Source of the DNA: Candidatus Bipolaricaulota bacterium
GTDB lineage: Bacteria > Bipolaricaulota > Bipolaricaulia > RBG-16-55-9
NCBI GenBank assembly: GCA_018609825.1
Contig: JAHEOA010000242.1
Span: forward strand, 1-5,424
Reading direction: 5' to 3'
Length of the DNA stretch: 5,424 bases
Position numbers and translations under genes: made by a program. Positions 1 to 4,874 of this stretch are shown here, piece after piece (the first letter of the stretch is position 1; each line of letters opens with the position of its first letter). The notes under the pieces are model-generated. The model was not told the DNA's origin. It made no database searches and worked only from the letters and a program-made list of their open reading frames with translations.

Positions 1-180
1 ACGGAGATGAAGCGCTATACGGTGCTGCGTTCGCCGCACGTCAACAAGAAGGCGATGGAGCACTTTGAGCGGCGGATTCACAAGCGATTGCTCGACATCA
101 AGGAGCCGACGTCCGAGACGATCAACGCGCTCATGGACATCGAGCTGCCGACGGGCATCGACATCGAGTTGAAGCTCTAA
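1..180 (+). CDS. rpsJ: 30S ribosomal protein S10, C-terminal part (5' truncated by window)
   Basis: S10 is a 30S head protein and, as NusE, also acts in transcription antitermination with NusB. Frame 1 reads from the window edge to TAA at 178-180, giving 59 residues. These begin [17 protein letters not shown], continue with HFERRIHKR and end in [14 protein letters not shown]. This matches the second half of the family: the VLRSPHV(N/D)KK loop, the FE-x-R-x-HKR segment and a terminal D-I/V-E-I/L-x-L strand. Bacterial S10 is usually about 100 to 105 residues, so roughly 40 residues, including the GP-x-P-x-P-T signature, lie upstream of the window. It is followed after 19 nt by rplC, as in nearly all bacteria, and is probably the first gene of the S10 operon, though its start and promoter cannot be seen. 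Confidence 0.97.
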   Translation, partial: TEMKRYTVLRSPHVNKKAMEHFERRIHKRLLDIKEPTSETINALMDIELPTGIDIELKL

Positions 181-199
181 CGTCAGGGAGACGTCGATT

Positions 200-832
200 A
201 TGGCGACAGGCATTCTGGGCCGAAAAGTGGGCATGATGCAGTGGTTCGACGAGAGCGGTCGGGCCGTCGGCGCGACCGTGGTCGAGGCCGAGCCGAACGT
301 CGTTGTCCAGGTCAAGAACGAGGACCGCGACGGCTACGAGGCCATTCAAATCGGCTTCGACGAGGTGGAGAGGCGCAAGCTCAACCGGCCGGAGCTCGGG
401 CATTTGGAGAAGGCCGACGTGGCCCCGCAGCGCCATCTGCGGGAGTTCCCTCCGGACGAGGACGCCGAGTACGAGGTCGGCCAGGAGATCGGCGTCGAGG
501 CGTTCGAGGTCGGCGAGCGGATCGACGTGAGTGGCGTCACCAAGGGGAAGGGCTTCCAGGGCGGCATGAAGCGCCACGGCTTCCACGGCGCCTCGGCCGG
601 CCACGGCGAAGGGAAGCGCGCCCCGCGTCGTCCCGGCTCGATCGGCAACATCATGGCCACGGGTAAGGTCTTCAAGGGCAAGAAGATGGCGGGTCGCATG
701 GGCCACCGTCGGGTCACGGTTCAGAAGCTCGAGGTGCTCAAGGTCGACCCCGACAAGAACGTGATCGTGCTCAAGGGGGGCGTTCCCGGCCCCCGAGGGA
801 CGGTCTTGGAGCTCTGTAAGCGCGATGGCTAA
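200..832 (+). CDS. rplC: 50S ribosomal protein L3
   Basis: L3 is an early 50S assembly protein; its long internal loop reaches the peptidyl-transferase centre. The 210-residue product has the normal family length. It opens with ATGILGRKVGMMQ (family: x-G-I-L-G-x-K-x-G-M). It contains the full L3 signature at residues 102-125 (F-x6-D-x2-G-x-T-x-G-K-G-x2-G-x3-R), then GSIG at 146-149 and KVFKGKKMAGRMG at 156-168. The ATG at 200 is preceded by GGGAG at 186-190, nine bases away. The last codons overlap the start of rplD by 8 nt (ATGGCTAA), which suggests coupled translation. The residue aligned with E. coli Gln150, the PrmB methylation site, is Met152 here, and the segment before GSIG (HGEGKRAPRRP) differs from the usual SHRAP form. 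The identity is secure. Confidence 0.98.
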   Translation: MATGILGRKVGMMQWFDESGRAVGATVVEAEPNVVVQVKNEDRDGYEAIQIGFDEVERRKLNRPELGHLEKADVAPQRHLREFPPDEDAEYEVGQEIGVEAFEVGERIDVSGVTKGKGFQGGMKRHGFHGASAGHGEGKRAPRRPGSIGNIMATGKVFKGKKMAGRMGHRRVTVQKLEVLKVDPDKNVIVLKGGVPGPRGTVLELCKRDG

Positions 833-1460
833 GACGACGCTCCACAGGTTTGCGGGCGGCCAGGACGAGATCGAGTTGGGCGATCATTGGGTCGACACGC
901 CCGTCAACGCGGATCTGTTGCACCGGGCCGTGCGCAGCTACATGACGAATCAGCGGCAGGGGACGCGCCGCGTCAAGACCCGAGGTCAAGTGATCGGCAG
1001 CAGCCGCAAGCCCTGGCCCCAAAAGCACACCGGCCGGGCGCGGCACGGCGACCGGCGCTCGCCCCTGTGGGTCGGCGGCGGCAAGACGTTCGCGCCGCAG
1101 CCGAAGCACTACGAGCTCACATTGCCGAAAAAGATGCGCCGGGCGGCGCTCGGCTCGGCCGTGCGCGATCGCGTGCAGAGCGACCGCCTGATCGTCATCG
1201 ACGAGCTCGGCTTTGAGGTCCCCAAGACCAAGGACGCCATGGCGCTGTTGGAACGGCTCGACCTGACGCCGGAGCAGGACAAGGTGCTCGTGCTCGTCTC
1301 CGCCGCGGAGAACACGATTCCGGCGCGGAAGTCGTTCAGCAATCTGCCGAAGGCCCGCTGCATGTCGGCGATGAGCGTGCATCCCTATGAGGTGCTCAAC
1401 CACGAGTGGCTGCTCGTGACCGAAAACGCGCTGAGCGAGCTGGAGAGGAGGGTGCGCTGA
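825..1460 (+). CDS. rplD: 50S ribosomal protein L4
   Basis: L4 binds 23S rRNA and its extended loop lines the nascent-peptide exit tunnel. In enterobacteria it also represses its own operon through a leader upstream of rpsJ. The 211-residue product has normal length. The tunnel loop is clear at residues 43-93: [12 protein letters not shown], then [16 protein letters not shown], then [11 protein letters not shown]. It is followed by [10 protein letters not shown] at 100-109, and the C-terminal globular part keeps the NLP and [16 protein letters not shown] motifs. The loop reads QKHTG where most bacteria have QKGTG; I recall the His form from Thermus. The ATG at 825 lies inside the rplC stop region (8 nt overlap). 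Only a weak GGAG (808-811) lies upstream, 13 bases away, so initiation probably relies on ribosomes finishing rplC. Whether L4 autoregulates here cannot be judged from this window. Confidence 0.98.
   Translation: MAKTTLHRFAGGQDEIELGDHWVDTPVNADLLHRAVRSYMTNQRQGTRRVKTRGQVIGSSRKPWPQKHTGRARHGDRRSPLWVGGGKTFAPQPKHYELTLPKKMRRAALGSAVRDRVQSDRLIVIDELGFEVPKTKDAMALLERLDLTPEQDKVLVLVSAAENTIPARKSFSNLPKARCMSAMSVHPYEVLNHEWLLVTENALSELERRVR
1446..1451 (+). promoter_or_regulatory. Ribosome binding site of rplW (decides the start)
   Basis: AGGAGG lies 8 nt upstream of the ATG at 1460 and supports that start over an in-frame GTG at 1406. The GTG would give an 18-residue extension read out of frame within rplD and with no resemblance to L23. 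The same six bases are the two consecutive AGG arginine codons (R208-R209) near the end of L4. Confidence 0.85.
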
Positions 1461-1741
1461 TGGATCTGAACGACGTGCTTGTGGAGCCGATCCTGAGCGA
1501 AAAGAGCTGGCTGCAGCAGGACGACCGTCAGTACACGTTCCGCGTGCACCCCCGGGCGAACAAGCTACAGATCCGCGAGGCGGTCGAGGCGATCTTCAAC
1601 GTGGACGTCGTGGACGTCCGGACGATGAACATGCACGGCAAGCCGCGGCGCACGCGCTTCTACCAGGAGGGCCGACAGGCCTCGTGGAAGAAGGCGGTCA
1701 TCCAGCTCGCGCCCGGCGACCGGATCGACCTCCAACAGTAA
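1460..1741 (+). CDS. rplW: 50S ribosomal protein L23
   Basis: L23 sits at the exit of the peptide tunnel and is the docking site for trigger factor and signal recognition particle. The 93-residue product has the usual length. It starts [16 protein letters not shown], matching the family opening (x-x-V-L-x-x-P-x-x-[ST]-E-K). It continues with YTFRVHPRANKLQIREAVE (residues 25-43), VDVVDVRTMNMHGKPRR (48-64) and the C-terminal strand WKKAVIQLAPGDRIDL (76-91). The ATG at 1460 shares its A with the rplD stop (TGATG) and has a strong Shine-Dalgarno at 1446-1451. An upstream in-frame GTG at 1406 is rejected because the extra residues are translated from another frame of L4. A Gln replaces the usual basic residue or Thr in the WKKA-x-x-x-L strand. 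A 37 nt gap separates it from rplB. Confidence 0.97.
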   Translation: MDLNDVLVEPILSEKSWLQQDDRQYTFRVHPRANKLQIREAVEAIFNVDVVDVRTMNMHGKPRRTRFYQEGRQASWKKAVIQLAPGDRIDLQQ

Positions 1742-1770
1742 TGGCGTCATACCGACGGAATGAGTGGTGA
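1741..1770 (+). other. Possible 9-codon bridging mini-ORF between rplW and rplB
   Basis: An ATG sharing its A with the rplW stop codon (TAATG) opens a frame encoding MASYRRNEW. It ends at TGA 1768-1770, eight bases before the rplB ATG, and its stop falls inside the rplB Shine-Dalgarno. If read by terminating ribosomes it could carry them across the gap to rplB. No Shine-Dalgarno of its own is visible, and an ORF this short can easily arise by chance. Confidence 0.25.
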
Positions 1771-1771
1771 T
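1766..1771 (+). promoter_or_regulatory. Ribosome binding site of rplB
   Basis: GGTGAT matches the 3' half of the extended Shine-Dalgarno (AAGGAGGTGAT) and stands 7 nt before the rplB ATG at 1779. It lies in the 37 nt gap after rplW, one of the few ribosome binding sites in the window that is not inside an upstream gene. Confidence 0.6.
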
Positions 1772-1778
1772 TTGACCC

Positions 1779-2633
1779 ATGCCGACACGCAAGTTTAAGC
1801 CGACGACCGCGGGCCGACGGCACGCCGAGTGGCCCGATACGTCGCATCTGACGAAGAAGCCGCCGGAGAAGTCACTGTTGCGCTCGCTCAAAAAGAGCGG
1901 CGGGCGGAACAACCAGGGGCGCGTCACGGTTCGCGGGCGCTCCGGGGGCCACAAGCGGCGCTATCGCGTCATCGACTTCGCGCGCGACAAGCTGGAGATT
2001 CCGGCCGAGGTCGTCTCCCGCGAGTACGACCCGAATCGGTCGGCGTGGATCACGCTGTTGCAGTACGCCGACGGCGAGAAGCGCTACATTATTTCGCCCC
2101 TGCAGCTCAAGATCGGGGCGACGGTCCGCTCCGGCGATCGCGGCGTGGAGGCCCGGCCGGGCAACGCGCTCCCATTGCGAGAGATTCCCGTCGGCACGTT
2201 CGTCCACTGCGTGGAGTTCATGCCCGGCGGCAAGGCGAAAGTTGCCCGCGCGGCGGGCACGGGGGCGCAAGTGCTGAGCCGCGAAGGCGGCTACGTCCGA
2301 CTGCGGTTGCCCTCCGGCGAGATTCGGCTCTTCGACGCCGAGTGCCGCGCCACCGTCGGCCAGGTGAGCAACCCGGATCACAAGAACGTCGTCCACGGCC
2401 AGGCCGGCCGCGTGCGGCATCTGGGGCGCAAGCCGATCACGCGCGGTGTGGCCCGCAACGCGGTCGATCACCCGCACGGCGGCGGCGAGGGCCGCGGCTA
2501 CATCGGCGGAACCCCGATGACGTTCAAGGCCAAGCCGGCCAAGGGCGTGCGGAGTCGCAAGAAGAAGCCGAGCGACAAGCTGATCGTCCGGCATGCACGC
2601 GACGCACGGAACAAGCGCAGGAGGAGGCGTTAA
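1779..2633 (+). CDS. rplB: 50S ribosomal protein L2
   Basis: L2 is required for subunit joining and lies close to the peptidyl-transferase centre. The 284-residue product is slightly longer than usual (about 273-280). The N-terminal part has KFKPTTAGRRH (5-15) and KSGGRNNQGRVTVR (39-52), followed by GGHKRRYRVIDF (56-67). The central part has EYDPNRSAWITLLQYADGEK (82-101) and GNALPLREIPVG (128-139). The C-terminal part has RGVARNAVDHPHGGGEGR (222-239), fitting the L2 signature P-x2-R-G-x2-x-N-x-x-D. His231 aligns with E. coli His229, a residue linked to peptide-bond formation. Several near-invariant positions are changed: A-M-N-P before VDHPHGG is A-R-N-A, the RHRGGGHK stretch is RGRSGGHK, and the usual TPWG segment is TPMTFKAKP with extra residues. 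The protein ends in a basic tail, NKRRRRR. Identity is certain; the tail and changes may be lineage features. Confidence 0.98.
   Translation: MPTRKFKPTTAGRRHAEWPDTSHLTKKPPEKSLLRSLKKSGGRNNQGRVTVRGRSGGHKRRYRVIDFARDKLEIPAEVVSREYDPNRSAWITLLQYADGEKRYIISPLQLKIGATVRSGDRGVEARPGNALPLREIPVGTFVHCVEFMPGGKAKVARAAGTGAQVLSREGGYVRLRLPSGEIRLFDAECRATVGQVSNPDHKNVVHGQAGRVRHLGRKPITRGVARNAVDHPHGGGEGRGYIGGTPMTFKAKPAKGVRSRKKKPSDKLIVRHARDARNKRRRRR
2619..2627 (+). promoter_or_regulatory. Ribosome binding site of rpsS inside the rplB arginine tail
   Basis: AGGAGGAGG contains a perfect GGAGG (2623-2627) nine bases before the rpsS ATG at 2637. The same nine bases are three consecutive AGG codons encoding R281-R283 of L2, so this stretch serves as both protein tail and ribosome binding site. 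Confidence 0.85.
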
Positions 2634-2636
2634 CCC

Positions 2637-2918
2637 ATGGCCCGATCGACCCACAAGGGGCCGTACGTACACCCGAAGCTGTTGAAGAAGGTCGCCAAGG
2701 CGCGCCGCGGCGAACTGCGTGAGATCGTGACCTGGTCGCGCGCGTCGGTCGTGACGCCGGAGATGGTGGGGCTGACCATCAAGGTGCACAACGGCCGAGC
2801 GCACGTGCCGGTCAGCATTTCGGAAGCGATGGTGGGGCACAAGCTCGGCGAGTTCGCCCCCACCCGGACGTTCGACTCGCACGGCGGCGTCAAGAAGAAG
2901 GCGCCGAGACCGACATGA
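2637..2918 (+). CDS. rpsS: 30S ribosomal protein S19
   Basis: S19 lies in the 30S head, pairs with S13 and contacts the A-site finger bridge. The 93-residue product has normal length. It opens [19 protein letters not shown] (family: x-R-S-x-K-K-G-P-[FY]-V), then [17 protein letters not shown] (32-48). The full S19 signature is at residues 52-76: N-G-R-x6-I-x4-V-G-x2-L-G-E-F-x2-T. It ends [13 protein letters not shown] plus a short basic tail. It begins 3 nt after rplB, with a very strong Shine-Dalgarno at 2619-2627. The His in STHKGP and the Ala in WSRAS are mild departures from the common K-K-G-P and WSRRS. It is followed by a 42 nt gap before rplV. Confidence 0.98.
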   Translation: MARSTHKGPYVHPKLLKKVAKARRGELREIVTWSRASVVTPEMVGLTIKVHNGRAHVPVSISEAMVGHKLGEFAPTRTFDSHGGVKKKAPRPT

Positions 2919-2968
2919 TCGAGATTCCCGTGGAACACTCGGCGATGGAGACGAAGCGCCATGACTGA
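2915..2968 (+). other. Possible 17-codon bridging mini-ORF between rpsS and rplV
   Basis: An ATG overlaps the rpsS stop in the ATGA arrangement and opens a frame encoding [17 protein letters not shown]. It ends at TGA 2966-2968, just inside rplV (ATG at 2961). It spans the whole 42 nt gap and could pass terminating ribosomes from rpsS to rplV. The peptide resembles nothing I know. Chance is a fair alternative, because the gap contains no stop in that frame and its Shine-Dalgarno is poor. Confidence 0.3.
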
Positions 2969-3308
2969 TGCCAAAGCGATTTCCAAGTTCGTTCGCGTGT
3001 CGCCCAAGCGCGCCCGGATGGTTGCGGAGAAGCTCCGCGGCCGTTCCGTCGACGAGGCGCTGCTGGAGGCCCAGTTCACCAACACCAAGGCGGCCCGCGT
3101 CATCTACAAGACGCTGGAGTCGGCGATCGCCAACGCGGAGCACAACTTTGACCTGGACGTCGACGAGCTGATCGTCCATGAGGCCACGGTGGACAAGGGG
3201 CCCGTGCTGAAGCGCATGAAGCCCCGCGCTCGGGGCCGGGCGGACATCATGCGCAAACCGACCAGCCACATCACCGTCGTGGTGCGCGAGAGGGAGGACG
3301 AGTCCTAA
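2961..3308 (+). CDS. rplV: 50S ribosomal protein L22
   Basis: L22 contacts all 23S rRNA domains and sends a beta-hairpin into the exit tunnel near the macrolide site. The 115-residue product has normal length. It has FVRVSPKRARMVAEKLRGRS (10-29) and AARVIYKTLESAIANAEHN (44-62). The exact family signature is at 84-108: K-x4-R-A-x-G-R-x9-H-I-x-V-x-V. The tunnel hairpin reads GPVLKRMKPRARGRAD (80-95), with the basic K-R-M-K-P-R core kept. The ATG at 2961 is the only usable start: upstream codons in frame run back to a stop at 2916 without ATG, GTG or TTG. A modest GGAG (2947-2950) lies 10 bases before it. The stop overlaps the rpsC start by one base (TAATG). Confidence 0.98.
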   Translation: MTDAKAISKFVRVSPKRARMVAEKLRGRSVDEALLEAQFTNTKAARVIYKTLESAIANAEHNFDLDVDELIVHEATVDKGPVLKRMKPRARGRADIMRKPTSHITVVVREREDES

Positions 3309-3994
3309 TGGGCCAGAAGATCAACCCGATCGGGTTCCGCATGGGGGTCAACCGCAAGTGGATCTCCAACTGGTATGATCCCTCGAATGCGGCCGACTAT
3401 TTGGAAGAGGATCGCATGATTCGCGATCTGATTGGCGAGCGCTACCGGGGGGCCGGCATCGCCGAAGTCAGCCTGGAACGGCCCACGACGGCGCGGCTGT
3501 CGATCGTAATCCGCACGGCGCGGCCCGGCATCATCATCGGCAAGGGCGGTCAGGAGATTGATCACTTCCAGCAGGACCTGGAAGCGACGACGGGCCGGTC
3601 GGTGAAGATCTCCATCAAGGAGGTCGACGCCCCGGACCTCGAGGCGATCTTGGTCGCCGAAGAGGTGGCCTATCGCGTCGAGGGGCGCTTCCCCGTCCAG
3701 CGGGCGATCAAGGAGGCCGGTCGCCGCGTCATGGAGAACGGCGCCCAAGGCGTCAAAATCCGTTGCGGCGGGCGCCTCGGCGGCGCCGAGATCGCGCGCA
3801 ACGTGGAGATCAAGCACGGCCGCGTGCCGCTGCAGACGATCCGCGCCGACATCGACTATGGATTCACCGAGGCCCTGACCAAGTACGGGCCGATCGGCAT
3901 CAAGGTCTGGCTCTTCCGGGGCGAGCACATTCCGCTCAACTTGACGAGCCAGGTCGACGAGCGAGGTGAGAACGTTGCCACTCCTGCAACCTAG
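3308..3994 (+). CDS. rpsC: 30S ribosomal protein S3
   Basis: S3 forms part of the mRNA entry channel and, with S4 and S5, contributes mRNA helicase activity. The 228-residue product has normal length. It opens MGQKINPIGFRMGVNR. The type II KH domain carries its GxxG loop as GKGG at 78-81, in the context RTARPGIIIGKGGQEI. The C-terminal domain has NGAQGVKIRCGGRLGGAEIAR (144-164, part of the S3 signature), PLQTIRADIDYGF (174-186) and GPIGIKVWLFRGE (194-206). A GGGAGG at 3292-3297 precedes the ATG by 10 nt, inside the rplV tail. Two features are unusual: Gln131 stands where E. coli has helicase residue Arg131 (Arg132 and Lys135 are kept), and after GGAEIAR the common (S/T)EWYREG is NVEIKHG. The last codons overlap rplP by 20 nt. 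Confidence 0.98.
   Translation: MGQKINPIGFRMGVNRKWISNWYDPSNAADYLEEDRMIRDLIGERYRGAGIAEVSLERPTTARLSIVIRTARPGIIIGKGGQEIDHFQQDLEATTGRSVKISIKEVDAPDLEAILVAEEVAYRVEGRFPVQRAIKEAGRRVMENGAQGVKIRCGGRLGGAEIARNVEIKHGRVPLQTIRADIDYGFTEALTKYGPIGIKVWLFRGEHIPLNLTSQVDERGENVATPAT
3963..3969 (+). promoter_or_regulatory. Ribosome binding site of rplP (decides the start)
   Basis: GAGGTGA is an excellent match to the extended Shine-Dalgarno and lies within the rpsC 3' end. Its GAGG part is 8 nt before the TTG at 3975. An alternative in-frame GTG at 3966 lies within the Shine-Dalgarno itself and so is unlikely to be the start. No ATG is available before the conserved N-terminus. Confidence 0.8.
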
Positions 3995-4406
3995 ACAGAC
4001 GAAACATCGCAAGCAATTCAAGGGCCGCATGCGCGGCGTGGCCACGACGGGCCACGAGGTCAACTTCGGGGAGTACGGCATCCAGGCGCTGGAGCCGTCG
4101 TGGATCTCCAACCGCCAGATCGAGTCCTGTCGAACGACGATGGTCCGTGAGCTGGAGCGCAACTCCAAGATCTGGATCCGCATCTTCCCCGACAAGCGCA
4201 TCACCAAGAAGCCGGCCGAGACCCGCATGGGCAAGGGAAAGGGCGACATCGATCACTATGTGGCGGTGGTGACGCCCGGGCGGATTCTGTTCGAGCTGAG
4301 CGGCGTCTCCCGACAGCAGGCCGAGCGCATCAACCAGCTTGTCTCCTACAAGCTGCCCATTGCGACGCGCTTGCGCCGACGGATCAAGCTGGGAGGCGAG
4401 CGATAA
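3975..4406 (+). CDS. rplP: 50S ribosomal protein L16 (TTG start)
   Basis: L16 helps organise the A-site and tRNA accommodation in the 50S subunit. From TTG 3975 the product is 143 residues, close to the usual 135-145. It begins [21 protein letters not shown], aligning with the family opening M-L-x-P-K-R-x-K-x-R-K with two or three extra residues. It then has [20 protein letters not shown] (31-50), [10 protein letters not shown] (65-74), [14 protein letters not shown] (77-90) and [10 protein letters not shown] (102-111). The TTG start is chosen from the GAGGTGA at 3963-3969 and from the alignment; the GTG at 3966 lies in that site. The gene overlaps rpsC by 20 nt. The usual RGGK before IWIRIFP is RNSK, and the last part ([19 protein letters not shown]) follows a divergent helix. 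Identity is certain; the exact start is likely. Confidence 0.95.
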   Translation: MPLLQPRQTKHRKQFKGRMRGVATTGHEVNFGEYGIQALEPSWISNRQIESCRTTMVRELERNSKIWIRIFPDKRITKKPAETRMGKGKGDIDHYVAVVTPGRILFELSGVSRQQAERINQLVSYKLPIATRLRRRIKLGGER

Positions 4407-4408
4407 CG

Positions 4409-4621
4409 ATGGCGCTGGTGGCCGAGGAGCTCCGCGAGCTGAGTGAGGACGAGCTGCGCGAGAAGGAGTCGGAGCTCAAGCGGACGTTGTTCAATCTGCG
4501 GTTCCAGCTTGCCATGGGCCAGCAGGACAACACGGCGGCGATCAAGGAGACGCGGCGCGACATCGCGCGCGTCAAGACCGTGTTGAGCGAGCGAAGGAAG
4601 GCGATTGCCGATGCCGGTTAA
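4409..4621 (+). CDS. rpmC: 50S ribosomal protein L29
   Basis: L29 is a small two-helix protein near L23 at the tunnel exit. The 70-residue product has normal length and is almost wholly helical. It has [21 protein letters not shown] (7-27), then [14 protein letters not shown] (28-41). The exact L29 signature is at 41-55: N-T-x2[11 protein letters not shown]. It ends in a short basic segment. The ATG at 4409 follows the rplP stop by 2 nt. The nearest Shine-Dalgarno, GGGAGG at 4391-4396, is 12 nt away, longer than its neighbours, so coupling to rplP probably helps. The 3' end overlaps rpsQ by 11 nt if rpsQ starts at 4611. Confidence 0.97.
   Translation: MALVAEELRELSEDELREKESELKRTLFNLRFQLAMGQQDNTAAIKETRRDIARVKTVLSERRKAIADAG
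4594..4601 (+). promoter_or_regulatory. Ribosome binding site of rpsQ
   Basis: AAGGAAGG lies inside the end of rpmC. Its final GG is 9 nt before the ATG at 4611, while AAGGA is 6 nt before an alternative in-frame TTG at 4605. Position alone does not exclude the TTG; the ATG is preferred by codon. Confidence 0.6.
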
Positions 4622-4874
4622 GGAGCGAACGGGGCGCGTGACCAGCGACGCACGCGCGAAGACGATCACGGTGGTGGTGGAGAACCTCGCCGAGCACCCG
4701 ACCTATCACAAGTACGTCCGCCGACGGAAGAAGTTCCACGCCCACGACGAAGCGGGCGAGGCGCGCGTGGGCGACGTCGTCCGCATCCAGGAGACGCGAC
4801 CGATCTCCAAGACGAAGCGCTGGCGCTTGGTGGAGATCGTGCAGCGGGCGCATGAGGAGGAGACCGCGGCATGA
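4611..4874 (+). CDS. rpsQ: 30S ribosomal protein S17
   Basis: S17 is an OB-fold protein that binds 16S rRNA early in 30S assembly. From ATG 4611 the product is 87 residues, a normal length. It opens [20 protein letters not shown], followed by [19 protein letters not shown] (29-47). The exact family signature is at 54-66: G-D-x-V-x-I-x-E-x-R-P-I-S. It then has [11 protein letters not shown] (68-78) and an acidic tail, HEEETAA. The common VVSDKMDKT stretch is [13 protein letters not shown] two codons upstream (4605) would only add MP; the ATG is taken as the likelier start. The gene overlaps rpmC by 11 nt and rplN by 4 nt (ATGA), so translation of all three is probably coupled. Confidence 0.97.
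   Translation: MPVKERTGRVTSDARAKTITVVVENLAEHPTYHKYVRRRKKFHAHDEAGEARVGDVVRIQETRPISKTKRWRLVEIVQRAHEEETAA
4854..4862 (+). promoter_or_regulatory. Ribosome binding site of rplN in the glutamate tail of S17
   Basis: GAGGAGGAG includes GGAGG at 4856-4860, ten bases before the rplN ATG at 4871. It is at the same time three GAG codons (E82-E84 of S17). Confidence 0.75.

Noticed and set aside
131..706. Antisense 191-codon frame opposite rplC
   Set aside because: Alanine/leucine-rich shadow without motifs; the + strand gene explains the sequence.
1406..1459. GTG start giving an 18-residue N-terminal extension of L23
   Set aside because: The extension is a different-frame reading of L4's C-terminus with no L23 similarity, and a strong Shine-Dalgarno supports ATG 1460.
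1742..1778. Possible promoter or terminator in the rplW-rplB gap
   Set aside because: 37 nt without a convincing -10/-35 pair or GC-rich hairpin followed by a T-run.
1829..2722. Same-strand 297-codon frame overlapping rplB and rpsS
   Set aside because: The translation is arginine/alanine-rich, low-complexity and without family motifs, typical of a +1/+2 shadow of GC-rich genes; rplB in the other frame is unmistakable.
2919..2960. Possible frameshifted or extended rplV or rpsS sequence in the gap
   Set aside because: The rplV frame has no start codon between the stop at 2916 and ATG 2961, S19 ends at a normal length, and the gap translation resembles neither protein.
1872..3269. Antisense open frame of 465 codons across rplB, rpsS and rplV
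   Set aside because: It lies fully opposite three certain genes, has no recognisable motif in its translation, and arises from high G/C at third positions removing stops on the other strand.
3305..4249. Antisense 314-codon frame across rpsC and rplP
   Set aside because: Opposite two certain genes, no motif, and explained by codon bias.
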